Source: Thermosynechococcaceae cyanobacterium MS004
GTDB taxonomy: Bacteria > Cyanobacteriota > Cyanobacteriia > Thermosynechococcales > Thermosynechococcaceae
Direction: 5' to 3'
Assembly (NCBI GenBank): GCA_022402525.1
Contig: JAKRSB010000085.1
Coordinates: forward strand, 124,001 to 188,000
DNA length: 64,000 bases
Part shown: piece by piece, positions 35,384-43,966 of the stretch
How positions within the stretch are numbered: the first letter of the stretch is position 1
Layout: every line of letters begins with the position of its first letter
Program-made: the position numbers and the translations under genes
Notes under the pieces: model-generated
Database searches by the model: none
Told to the model about the DNA's origin: nothing
What the model saw: only the letters and a program-made list of their open reading frames with translations

Positions 35384-35851
35384 TACATCCTCAGGTCAGC
35401 AGAATTGAACCCGTAATGAACCCAGTGAGATAAACCCAGCAGATTAAGACCTCACTCAACCTTAATGGGTGTTGTAGCCATAGACAAGAAAAAACTAAAT
35501 CTACACCATAGGAATCATCTTTGGGAAGCTGCTTGGGAAGCTTAGGCAGCACTTTTTCTTTCGGGCGTCTGTCTTATCTTCGTAAGAATGCGGGAACCTT
35601 AGGGAACAATAAGGCTATCTCTAATAATGCGAATCGGCTGGAAATCTAGGTTTATCTCCAGACCTACCGTTTATAACCCTGCAATACCTCAAGTATCTGT
35701 TCATTCATGCTAGATAGGTTCAGGCTGGGGGTAGATTGTTTTGAGGGCACTTCGGTTAATTGAAGCCAATCCATCGCCTTTCGATTGGTTTGGCCCATTG
35801 GATTGGCTCAGATCCAGTGTTCTGCAGAAGGGTTTGATTATTACCTCGTGA
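35384..35851. other. Intergenic region between divergent mcdA-like and PatA-like genes
   Basis: A 468-base divergent spacer that must hold two promoters. I see no gene, no strong hairpin and only a short direct repetition (TTGGGAAGCT twice near 35521-35540). Confidence 0.5.
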
Positions 35852-37174
35852 ATGAATGGGACAAATCTTGTGACGCAATTGTCTGAGACCGCTTCAAAGG
35901 AATCTGTGCAGCCACTCTCTGGTGAAGTTGCAAGTCATCCGGACAAAAGTATTGTGGCGGTGATTCAGCAGTATCTTCAGAAGCCTTGGACTGGATACCT
36001 GAAGGTCGAAAGCGGTGCGATCGCCTGGTTTATTTATATTCGCCAAGGCCAGCTTGTCTTCATTACCCACTCCATCGATCCCTTTTCGCGGCTGGATTTG
36101 TATCTTAAAGATTTAGGCGATCGCACCCCTAGCCTAAGTGTGGATGTGCGCAATGAATTGCGAATCTCCCTAAGCCAAGTCGATGCCTCCGGCCCGCTTT
36201 CTCCTGACCTTCAGGGACTTGCTGCTTTGCTGAAAGATCATGTCTTAGAAGGGGACGCGGTACAGACGCTGCTGACCACTCTCTCCAGAGAGGCGCTAGA
36301 AAGCCTCCTGCTGATTCAAAGCAGTACCTATAGTTTTGTGTCCGTCAAGCTTGAGCTGGACTGGGTGCGGCCACTCACCTTCACCAAACTCCTCGCAGAC
36401 TGCACTGAGCGCCTGCGAGTATGGCAATCCATGCGATCGTACATTACCTCCCCCTATCAGCGACCCTATTTAACCCAGCCTTCTGAAGCAACACAGACCT
36501 TTTTGGCCTCTACGGATCACAAACGGCTCGGTCAGCTTTTAAAAGGGTTTAGTTTTCGTCAGCTTGCCCTATTGCAGCACCAAGATGAATTAGACATTGC
36601 CCGCACCCTCTATCCCCTCATTGTAGATGGGGCCTTAGAGATCCGCGCTCCGCTTACCCCCTATCACAATCTGCCCAGCTTCATAAATCTTGCGCCGGCC
36701 ATCGATAACAGCAGCCTGTTTCCGCTGATGGAGCCGGACGAAGACCCTGTAGCACCTCCCCTCTTTCAAACGGCGGCCTCCACCAAGACCTACACAATCG
36801 CCTGCATTGACAACAGTGCAGCCATCTTAGAGACTGTCCAGGAATTTCTGAAGGACGAAATCCTAAGCCAGAAAACCCTCTCACTCTGCTTGGTTCAAGA
36901 TTCTGTCAAAGCCCTAACGGAGCTGATTAAGGTCAATCCCGATCTCATCCTGCTGGATACTGAACTACCTGGGGTAGATGGCTATGCCCTCTGTCAGCTA
37001 TTCCGGAAGCACCCGTCTTTTAAGGCCATACCCATCATCATGATGACGGGGCATACCGGACTCATTGACCGTGCCAATGCTTCGGTTGCGGGTGCAACGG
37101 GCTTTATTATGAAGCCTTTTACGCAGGCTGAGCTTTTAAACGTGATTTTTAAGAATCTAGGGCTTACACATTGA
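35852..37174 (+). CDS. PatA-type response regulator (DUF4388 plus receiver)
   Basis: A 440-residue protein. Residues about 25-130 form a PATAN/DUF4388-type domain (LQKPWTGYLKVESGAIAWFI, YIRQGQLVFITHSIDP), a middle helical region follows, and residues about 312-438 form a receiver: IACIDNS (Asp with Asn where a second Asp is usual), phospho-acceptor in LILLDTELPGVDG, Thr in IIMMTGH and Lys in GFIMKPF. PatA-type regulators act in heterocyst pattern formation and phototaxis or pilus control in cyanobacteria by protein contacts, not DNA binding. No partner kinase is adjacent. Confidence 0.85.
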   Translation: MNGTNLVTQLSETASKESVQPLSGEVASHPDKSIVAVIQQYLQKPWTGYLKVESGAIAWFIYIRQGQLVFITHSIDPFSRLDLYLKDLGDRTPSLSVDVRNELRISLSQVDASGPLSPDLQGLAALLKDHVLEGDAVQTLLTTLSREALESLLLIQSSTYSFVSVKLELDWVRPLTFTKLLADCTERLRVWQSMRSYITSPYQRPYLTQPSEATQTFLASTDHKRLGQLLKGFSFRQLALLQHQDELDIARTLYPLIVDGALEIRAPLTPYHNLPSFINLAPAIDNSSLFPLMEPDEDPVAPPLFQTAASTKTYTIACIDNSAAILETVQEFLKDEILSQKTLSLCLVQDSVKALTELIKVNPDLILLDTELPGVDGYALCQLFRKHPSFKAIPIIMMTGHTGLIDRANASVAGATGFIMKPFTQAELLNVIFKNLGLTH

Positions 37175-37310
37175 CAAAAACAGATTGTCAATCAATCCTT
37201 CTCTTGGCATCGTTTGGAGTGTGCAGAAGGCCTGAAGTACAGAAAATAAGTGACGTGAGTTCGATGATGCACTTAAAGCACCTCACCCCAAGCCTCTCTC
37301 CCAATGGATA

Positions 37311-37451
37311 CGTCATGCCAATTCGATCGCATCCCATCAATTCCAACTGCTTAAACTGATCCGCCACATTAGGGCAAGCCGGATAGCCAAAGCTATAGCG
37401 CGAACCCTGTTAGAGCTGGGCCAGCATATCGCGAATATTGTCTGGTTCTAG
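37311..37451 (-). pseudogene. Duplicated fragment of metH 3' region
   Basis: These 141 bases align without gaps to 39284-39424 inside metH, with about 10 mismatches (about 93% identity) in the same orientation. The metH frame (Q-R-Y-Q-G) reads Q-L-stop here, so it is not coding. It abuts the stop of the DUF5615 gene. Upstream, 37281-37302 has the CCTCACCCCAAGCCTCTCTCCC motif common between cyanobacterial genes. Confidence 0.85.
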
Positions 37452-37807
37452 AACGGTATCCAGTCAAGCCGATCGCGCCATTCTTCTGCTTCAGTTGCAT
37501 CCCAAACCAGTAGCAAATCTTGAACAAGCTTGCCTATTGGCGTATTTGGTCGAATCCACAGTAAGCCCCAAATATGGCGGTCTGCACTCTAATGATCGGT
37601 CAAGTGTCCAGGCATACTGGAACGATTATCGGTGACTAATAAGCGCTGTGAGGCTTCGAGATAAATCAAGATTTCTGGATCGAGGGTTTCATTAGGCGGG
37701 GCACTGGGTTCGCCAACGCGCAGTACATCAATTTGAGGGTTAAGTCGCAGGAGCGCTGTTTTGAGACGAGGCGGAAGGTTTTCATCGAGCAAAAACTTGA
37801 CCTTCAA
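37448..37807 (-). pseudogene. DUF5615 PIN-like toxin gene with internal stop codon
   Basis: The frame from ATG 37807 gives MKVKFLLDENLPPRLKTAL and continues to LLVTDNRSSMPGHLTDH, then TAG. Beyond the TAG the same frame stays open (SADRHIWGLLWIRPNTPIGK, then LLLVWDATEAEEWRDRLDWI) to a natural TAG at 37448-37450. The full 119-codon length and the C-terminal EAEEW...DWIPF match intact DUF5615 proteins, which have an acidic PIN-like active site (LLDEN, VTDN). A single nonsense change therefore splits the gene. It overlaps the DUF433 gene by four bases. Confidence 0.82.
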
Positions 37808-38127
37808 GAAGCTTGCCTCGCGTTTGCTGTTTTGATTGCTCGAAGTCTTTGTACGACGGGCGGGGGATTATTGAAACTTTCTTGATAGCGTTGTTCTCGC
37901 CAAGTATCTAATTCAGCTAAATAGGTATCGATTTGCGGTCGATGATGAAGGTAATAGGTGATGGTGGCGTGAATTTTTTCTAGGCTCAAGGTTGGCAGGT
38001 TTGCCGCAATTTCTTCGGGGGTATAGCCTTCGAGGTAATAGGACAATACGGTATCAATGCCGATGCGGTGGCCTTTGATCCGAATGTCGGTTGAGGAGAG
38101 GAATTCAAAGTAGTCTTCTAGCTGCAT
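37804..38127 (-). CDS. DUF433 antitoxin-type protein
   Basis: A 107-residue DUF433 protein: IRIKGHRIGIDTVLSYYLEG followed by YTPEEIAANLPTLSLEKIHA, a winged HTH typical of this family. DUF433 genes are commonly paired with DUF5615 PIN-like genes and regarded as antitoxins that bind DNA and the partner. The stop overlaps the start of the DUF5615 gene (ATGA-type). With the partner broken by a stop codon, this gene may be an orphan antitoxin. Confidence 0.85.
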   Translation of the reverse strand: MQLEDYFEFLSSTDIRIKGHRIGIDTVLSYYLEGYTPEEIAANLPTLSLEKIHATITYYLHHRPQIDTYLAELDTWREQRYQESFNNPPPVVQRLRAIKTANARQAS

Positions 38128-38208
38128 GGCGATCGCCCTTTTTCATGAATTGTATCTATCCAATTTCAGATCTCATCTACTCCCCTCAGAAATATTTCTC
38201 AGAAGAAC

Positions 38209-39141
38209 CTAATCTTCTTTTCCAGGCGGAAGACTCTTAACTGATTTCCCAGGCGAAAGTTTCTTAGTCGATTTTTCAGGGGGAAGTGTCTTAGCTAATT
38301 TTCCAGGCGGAAGCTTTCTTTTCTGATGATTAGTCCCAGTAATTTTCCCACAAATACTTTTAATGCTTGAGTCTTCGTCAATGTGGAGTTCAATCTTCTG
38401 GCGAAACTCGACCAACTCATGAAATTTTGGCACCCAAAAACTTTCTATATCAGGGAGCAATCCAGCGACATCCCAAAAACCAGGTCTAAGAAACAGCAGC
38501 AAACTAAATGCAGCTACTTTGAGATTTTTGAGTACTGGACTACATGTTTTCTGGCTGGTACTTTTATCTCCAATTTCTAGCTGTACTACTAATGACTGTA
38601 AAGCTTTTTCTATTCCTTCAGTTCCATCAATCGAGTAGTTGCGAATACAACATAACAAATCTTCAATTTTAATTTTAATTTCTTTTTTTAATGTTTTGGG
38701 CAATTCAGAATCTATGACCTCTCGCAAAAGGGATGAAAAATCATTGTCTAAATTCTGCAAGAAATCTTCTTCCAAAAATAGATTATTAGACTGATTATGA
38801 TAAGAGTTTGCCAGATTGTTGAGTAAACTAAGAATATTTGAAGTCTTGATGCGACCAGAGAATACGCTCCAAGGATGACCCCAGGCATGATTCTCAGAGA
38901 ATATTGTTTGAAGATCTTCTATAGCAGCAATGTCTCTATCTACCTTTGGATAATTTAATCTTTTTGCTTCTTCTTTAGCTTTATGTAAAAGCGTAAAAAA
39001 ACTTACAAGGTTGCATGGTGTTTCCGGAAGCTGCATGGCTTGCATTAAGATCAAGCCAGTCTGTGCATTGTCAGCCCTTGTCATTGCTTGCTCAAGAATA
39101 ATTTCAAGTTGTCGTAACGCGCTGGATTGATTCATACGCAC
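38209..39141 (-). CDS. Unrecognised protein with C-terminal LPPGK repeats
   Basis: A 310-residue protein I cannot assign. The first about 270 residues are mostly helical and charged with no signal or catalytic motif; one hydrophobic stretch (VAAFSLLLFLRPGFWDVAGL, about residue 210-230) could be buried or membrane-associated. The end is four 9-residue units (KLPPGKLAK, TLPPEKSTK, KLSPGKSVK, SLPPGKED) from a 27-bp tandem array. Its base composition is more AT-rich than neighbouring metH. It lies between a copy of part of metH and metH itself, hinting at acquisition. Confidence 0.6.
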   Translation of the reverse strand: MRMNQSSALRQLEIILEQAMTRADNAQTGLILMQAMQLPETPCNLVSFFTLLHKAKEEAKRLNYPKVDRDIAAIEDLQTIFSENHAWGHPWSVFSGRIKTSNILSLLNNLANSYHNQSNNLFLEEDFLQNLDNDFSSLLREVIDSELPKTLKKEIKIKIEDLLCCIRNYSIDGTEGIEKALQSLVVQLEIGDKSTSQKTCSPVLKNLKVAAFSLLLFLRPGFWDVAGLLPDIESFWVPKFHELVEFRQKIELHIDEDSSIKSICGKITGTNHQKRKLPPGKLAKTLPPEKSTKKLSPGKSVKSLPPGKED

Positions 39142-39196
39142 TTGTCGCTTTTACATGATTTCATTCTTAAAGTCTTGAAGGCTGCCGAGGCTAAAA

Positions 39197-42100
39197 TCAA
39201 GCACTAAAATACTTCGCCACTGGATGATACACAATCAACGCTGTGGTCGATTGCTCAGGATGGAGCTGCTCACTCTCATCCATCGTCATGTCAATGCGAT
39301 CGCATCCCATCAATGCCAACTGCTTGAACTGATCCGCCACATTAGGGCAAGCCGGATAGCCAAAGCTATAGCGTGAACCCTGGTAGCGCTGGGCCAACAT
39401 ATCGCGGATATTGTCTGGCTCTAGGTCGCCGTAGCCCAGTTCTCGACGGATACGGGCGTGGGACTGCTCTGCGATCGCCTCTGCCACCTGCACCGCTAAC
39501 CCATGAAAATAGAGGTAGTCCGTGTAGGCATTTTCAGCGTAGAGCTTTGCGGCAAACTCCGTGGCAATGTGGCCCACCGTTACCGCCTGCATCGGGAAGA
39601 CATCAAACTGATTTTCGGCGATCGGTCTAAAGAAGTCGGCAATGCACAGGCGGCGAAGCGATTTCTGACGCGGGAATGTCCAGGTGACAAAGGGGGTGGC
39701 GGTTTGGGGCGTTAAGCCCTGCTCAATCACAGCGGGATCGTAGACATGAACTGAGTTCCCTTCGCCCACGGCAGGGAAGTAACCATAGATGAGCTGCGGG
39801 TGGAGCAGTTCTTCCGTGACGACACGCTGCTTCCAGGTGTCCAGGACGGGATACACCTTTTCTGCCAAGAAGTCATCATATTCTTCACGAGATTGCTCCT
39901 TGGGCTTCCGGAACTGCCATTGCCCCGCAATCAGGGCCTGCAAGTCCATGTGCCAGAACAGTTCCTCAAAAGAAAAGTCTTTAGGGTTCAGGATCTTTGT
40001 GCCCCAGAAGGGTGGGGTGGGGCGCGGAACATCTACCGCTACCGCTTCGGAGCGCACCGTGTCAATGACTTCTGGTTCAGTGGATTCAGCCTTCTCTGGC
40101 ACCCCACCGTTGAGTTCCCGCTCCGCCTGCTCGATCGCCTTGCGACCTTTTTGGTTGTACTGCTCAAACTCTCCCAAAAACCCTTCTTCATCTTTCCACT
40201 GGGTTTCAGCCTTGGCGGGCATATAGCGATCCATAAAGGTGAGGTCAGCAAAGGCATCCTTGCCGTAGATCACCTGACCCTGGTAGGCGTTCTGACAATC
40301 TTCGTAGACAAACTTGGGCGTGAGGGCGGCTCCGCCCAGAATCACGGGGACGGAAATTCCGCGTTCGTTGAAGACTTGGAGATTTTCTTTCATGAAGGCG
40401 GTGGACTTCACCAGCAGGCCGCTCATGGCGATACAGTCGGGCTTGTGCTCCAGATAGGCATCCACGATCGCGTCCACAGACTGCTTAATGCCCAAGTTGA
40501 TCACCTTGTAGCCATTATTGGTGAGGATGATATCCACTAAATTTTTGCCGATATCGTGGACATCCCCCTTCACCGTGGCGATCAGGAATTTACCCTTACC
40601 GGAGGAGGTATCTTCCCCTTCTACCTTTTCCATGAAGGGTTCCAAGAAGGCCACCGCCGACTTCATGGTTTCAGCGGACTGCAGCACAAAGGGGAGCTGC
40701 ATTTGCCCAGAGCCAAACAGCTCCCCTACCACCTTCATGCCGTCTAGCAAGAAGGTATTGATGATGTGGAGGGGAGCGTAGGTTTCCAGGGCCAGCTTGA
40801 GGGCATCTTCCAGACCAATGCGTTCGCCATCAATGATGTGCTGCTTGAGGCGCTCTTCAATGGGCAGATCCGCCAGAGAGCTACTAGAGCGGGCATCCTT
40901 GGCGCTCACCCCCGCAAACAGTTCGGTGAGCTTGGTGAGGGGATCGTAGATGCAGATGCCGTTATCGTCAAAACGACGGCGATCGTAGATTAGATCACGG
41001 CAGACTTCTTGGTGTTCGGGGTCAATTTTGGCGAGGGGTAAAATCTTTGCCGCCGAGACGATCGCCCCATCCATGCCCACTTGGGTTGCCTCATTGAGGA
41101 ACATGGAGTTGAGGGTAATGCGGGTAGCGGGACTGAGACCAAAGGAAATATTGGACACCCCCAACATGAAGTGACAGCCAGGGAGATTTTCCCGGATCAA
41201 CCGAATCGATTCGATGGTGGCTTTGCCGTTGGCGCGGTCTTCTTCAATGCCGGTGGAAATGGGCAGGGCGAGGGTGTCAAAGAAGATCTCATGGGCAGGG
41301 ATGCCATACTCCACGGCGGCGCGGTAGGCCCGCTGGGCAATCTGGAATTTTTTCTCAGCGGTACGGGCCATGCCTTCTTCATCAATGGTGCCGATGACCA
41401 CGCCCGCGCCATATTCCTTAGCCAGCTCTAGGACCTTTAAGAAGCGTTCCTCACCGTCTTCATAGTTGGTGGAGTTTAGGATGCATTTGCCCCCTGCCAC
41501 TTTTAAGCCAGCCTCCATCTTTTGCCATTCCGTAGAGTCCAGCATGAGGGGAAGGGTGACGTTGGTGACTAGGCGCGAGACGAGTTCGTGCATATCCCGC
41601 TCACCATCGCGCCCCACGTAGTCCACGTTCACGTCTAGGACATGGGCACCTTCTTTAACTTGGGACTTGGCGATCGCCATCAGTCCATCCCAGTCATCTT
41701 CGTTGAGTAGCTCCCGTACTTTCTTGGAGCCACTGGCGTTGAGCCGTTCTCCCACAATCAGGAAAGAATTGTCCTGTTCGTAGGGTTGAGCCGTATAGAT
41801 CGATGCCGAAGCAGGGGTATAGCTGAACAAATCCCGTCCGCTGTGACCGGGAGAGAGCGATCGCCGGACTGTCCGTTCCTTGGGCTTCAGAACCGTGCCA
41901 ATTTCTGCCAAAGCCTGAATATGTTCTGGGCGCGTGCCGCAGCAGCCGCCAATCACCTGCACGCCCCAGTCCTCAATAAAGCGATGAAGCGCCATGCGCA
42001 ATTCCATCGGCGTCATCTTGTAGTGGGCGTGCCCGCCAATATTTTCTGGCAAACCCGCATTGGGCACGCAGGACACCACAAAGGGCGCATTCTCCGCCAG

Positions 42101-42826
42101 GTATTTAATATGATCCGCCATGCGGTCTGGCCCCGTAGCGCAGTTCAGCCCCAGAATATCGATGGGGTAAGGCTCCAGAATCGACAGCATCCCGCTGATG
42201 TCCGTGCCCAGCAGCATCGTGCCCTGCACCTCCATCGTCACGGACACCATCAGGGGAAGGCGATCGCCCTTTTTGGCAAACACCGCCTCGATCGCATTCA
42301 GCGCCGCCTTAATTTGCAGCACATCCTGACAGGTTTCCACAATAAACAGATCCACCCCGCCGTCGTATAGCCCCTCGGCCTGCACCTCAAAGGAGTCCTT
42401 GAGCGCGTCATAGGAAATGTGCCCTAGGGTGGGGAGCTTTGTCCCTGGCCCAATGGAACCCGCCACAAATCGAGGTTTTTCAGGGGTCGAAAATTCTGCG
42501 GCGCACTGCTTGGCCAGTTCTGCCGCCTTTTTGCTCAGGGCATGGGCCTGATCCGCTAGGTCAAATTCCGCTAGGGTGATGGGGCTGCTGCCAAAGGTAT
42601 CGGTTTCGATGACATCAGCTCCAGCGGCTAGAAAGTCGCGGTGAACCTTGGCGATCGCCTCCGGTTTCGTCTCGACCAAATACTCATTACAGCCCTCATA
42701 CTCTGGCCCGCCGAAGTCCGCCGCCGTCAGGTTCTGGGATTGGATATTTGTGCCCATTGCCCCATCAAACACAATGACCGGGCGCTCTGGACTGTGAAGA
42801 CGCTCAAGAAAAGAACTTTTCATCAT
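39197..42826 (-). CDS. metH: Cobalamin-dependent methionine synthase
   Basis: A B12-dependent enzyme that moves a methyl group from methyltetrahydrofolate to homocysteine. In order: homocysteine domain with zinc Cys ([13 protein letters not shown]), pterin domain ([19 protein letters not shown]), cobalamin cap, cobalamin domain with the lower-ligand His in [12 protein letters not shown] and [12 protein letters not shown], and a C-terminal AdoMet reactivation domain ([24 protein letters not shown]). The frame is open from 42895 but family members begin at [13 protein letters not shown], so I place the start at 42826, giving 1209 residues. No cobalamin riboswitch features were seen upstream. 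A diverged copy of codons near the 3' end lies at 37311-37451. Confidence 0.95.
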   Translation of the reverse strand: MMKSSFLERLHSPERPVIVFDGAMGTNIQSQNLTAADFGGPEYEGCNEYLVETKPEAIAKVHRDFLAAGADVIETDTFGSSPITLAEFDLADQAHALSKKAAELAKQCAAEFSTPEKPRFVAGSIGPGTKLPTLGHISYDALKDSFEVQAEGLYDGGVDLFIVETCQDVLQIKAALNAIEAVFAKKGDRLPLMVSVTMEVQGTMLLGTDISGMLSILEPYPIDILGLNCATGPDRMADHIKYLAENAPFVVSCVPNAGLPENIGGHAHYKMTPMELRMALHRFIEDWGVQVIGGCCGTRPEHIQALAEIGTVLKPKERTVRRSLSPGHSGRDLFSYTPASASIYTAQPYEQDNSFLIVGERLNASGSKKVRELLNEDDWDGLMAIAKSQVKEGAHVLDVNVDYVGRDGERDMHELVSRLVTNVTLPLMLDSTEWQKMEAGLKVAGGKCILNSTNYEDGEERFLKVLELAKEYGAGVVIGTIDEEGMARTAEKKFQIAQRAYRAAVEYGIPAHEIFFDTLALPISTGIEEDRANGKATIESIRLIRENLPGCHFMLGVSNISFGLSPATRITLNSMFLNEATQVGMDGAIVSAAKILPLAKIDPEHQEVCRDLIYDRRRFDDNGICIYDPLTKLTELFAGVSAKDARSSSSLADLPIEERLKQHIIDGERIGLEDALKLALETYAPLHIINTFLLDGMKVVGELFGSGQMQLPFVLQSAETMKSAVAFLEPFMEKVEGEDTSSGKGKFLIATVKGDVHDIGKNLVDIILTNNGYKVINLGIKQSVDAIVDAYLEHKPDCIAMSGLLVKSTAFMKENLQVFNERGISVPVILGGAALTPKFVYEDCQNAYQGQVIYGKDAFADLTFMDRYMPAKAETQWKDEEGFLGEFEQYNQKGRKAIEQAERELNGGVPEKAESTEPEVIDTVRSEAVAVDVPRPTPPFWGTKILNPKDFSFEELFWHMDLQALIAGQWQFRKPKEQSREEYDDFLAEKVYPVLDTWKQRVVTEELLHPQLIYGYFPAVGEGNSVHVYDPAVIEQGLTPQTATPFVTWTFPRQKSLRRLCIADFFRPIAENQFDVFPMQAVTVGHIATEFAAKLYAENAYTDYLYFHGLAVQVAEAIAEQSHARIRRELGYGDLEPDNIRDMLAQRYQGSRYSFGYPACPNVADQFKQLALMGCDRIDMTMDESEQLHPEQSTTALIVYHPVAKYFSA

Positions 42827-42895
42827 AGGTGCAGGGTGGGTGCTGAGGATGGGTACTGAAATGGATACTGAGAGCGTTATTGAAGCATAAATCAA

Positions 42896-43359
42896 TCAAC
42901 CAGGATGATGCCAAACACACTTTTGTTCAACAGGCTCATGCCAGACTCATATCAGAAATAGTAATGCATGAAGGCTGAACGCAGGAAAGAGCATACTCTA
43001 GAGGCTCAGCAACCAGCCAAAATCTCTTCATCTCTCTCTTCATCTCTATTGTGCAAAGTTTTAGAGATTCAGTCGCGAAAATGAAGCACATTCCCAAAAC
43101 AGGTTTTGCTAAGCTCGCGAAGACTTTGCATCAGAGCATTGTTTCACTTAAGATTTGGAACAATAGATTTAGAATCCGCAGATTTAGAATCCACAGATTT
43201 AGAATCCATAGATTTAAAATCATTGAAACCACCGTTAATTTCATCGAAAAAGGGTTGTTTACAGCCCCTGATTTCGTCAACACCGAACTATCTCTTCCTA
43301 GAGGTCTTTATAAGATCACTCTGAGACCATTGATTAAGCGCCCTGATTGAGAAAGCTAT
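42896..43359. other. metH-sepF divergent spacer with repeat
   Basis: A 464-base spacer. The only structure I see is the 15-bp array at 43164-43223 and a short TCATCTCTCTCT repetition near 43028. An open frame over 43051-43350 is explained by the array and lacks a family match, so I do not call it. Confidence 0.55.
43164..43223 (+). repeat. 15-bp tandem repeat x4
   Basis: Four units of TAGATTTAGAATCCG/CAGATTTAGAATCCA in exact register; the last unit has three changes. Confidence 0.9.
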
Positions 43360-43650
43360 ATGAATAATCTTCTGCCCCTCTCCGGACAGCCAGGCTACAA
43401 AATTGCCTTTCTTTCACCCCAAACTTTTGATGAAACCAGAGAGGCGATCGCCGCTTTAAAAGACGGTGAAATTGTGTTGTTCAACCTAGAAGACCTAGGG
43501 CCAGTCCAGGCGCAGCGCATTACGGATTTTGTGTCAGGCTGCGCCTGTGCGCTATCAGGGCATAAGGCCACCGTGGGAAATGGAGTGTTACTGTTTGCGC
43601 CAGCGTCTGTTCAGATTACGTCGCCTGCACCCGCACCCGTCGAAGCCTAG
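43360..43650 (+). CDS. Short SepF-like cell-division protein
   Basis: A 96-residue protein matching the SepF/YlmF core: ETREAIAALKDGEIVLFNLE, AQRITDFVSGCACALSGH and GNGVLLFAPASVQI. SepF links FtsZ polymers to the membrane. Full cyanobacterial SepF (Cdv2) is about twice as long with an N-terminal membrane-binding helix, which is absent here; this is therefore a core-only paralogue that may modulate FtsZ or do something else. The Cys pair in GCACAL is unusual. Divergent from metH, upstream of dnaK. Confidence 0.75.
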   Translation: MNNLLPLSGQPGYKIAFLSPQTFDETREAIAALKDGEIVLFNLEDLGPVQAQRITDFVSGCACALSGHKATVGNGVLLFAPASVQITSPAPAPVEA

Positions 43651-43704
43651 TGCACTGCAATAGCCCATGGCTCACGCTTGGGTTTAGGGTTCAATGTTGG
43701 CAAT

Positions 43705-43768
43705 GCTTGAACTTGGCAGCGCTTCAACTTGACAGCGCTTCAGCTTGGCAACGCTTCAACTTGGCAGC
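43705..43768 (+). repeat. 16-bp tandem repeat x4
   Basis: Units close to GCTTCAACTTGGCAGC, with a partial fifth unit after 43768, in the 316-base gap before dnaK. Confidence 0.85.
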
Positions 43769-43966
43769 GTTTGAATCTGCCGGACTTTTATGCTGGCAAA
43801 CTTTGTGCTGTCAGCCTACGGCCCTCCCCAGCTTAAAAACGAAGGCAAGATACAATAGATGCGAGTATCCGCCATTGTTGTCATGATTTCGATGTGTCAT
43901 GGTTTCAATGGGTCATGGTTTCGATGGCACGGCTACGATTGACTGGCAGTAGGAGAATCCGATTCG

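Noticed and set aside
39800-40540. Long antisense open frame (246 codons) inside metH
   Set aside because: It lies wholly within a conserved essential gene and has no family motif; GC-rich codon usage of metH explains it.
41786-42370. Antisense open frame of 194 codons in metH
   Set aside because: Shadow of the pterin and homocysteine domains; no domain, no ribosome site.
42896-43050. Cobalamin riboswitch upstream of metH
   Set aside because: No B12-box-like GCCACTG motif or conserved stem pattern found in the leader.
43051-43350. 99-codon frame between metH and the sepF-like gene
   Set aside because: Its centre is the 15-bp array at 43164-43223 and the rest has no recognisable sequence; treated as non-coding.
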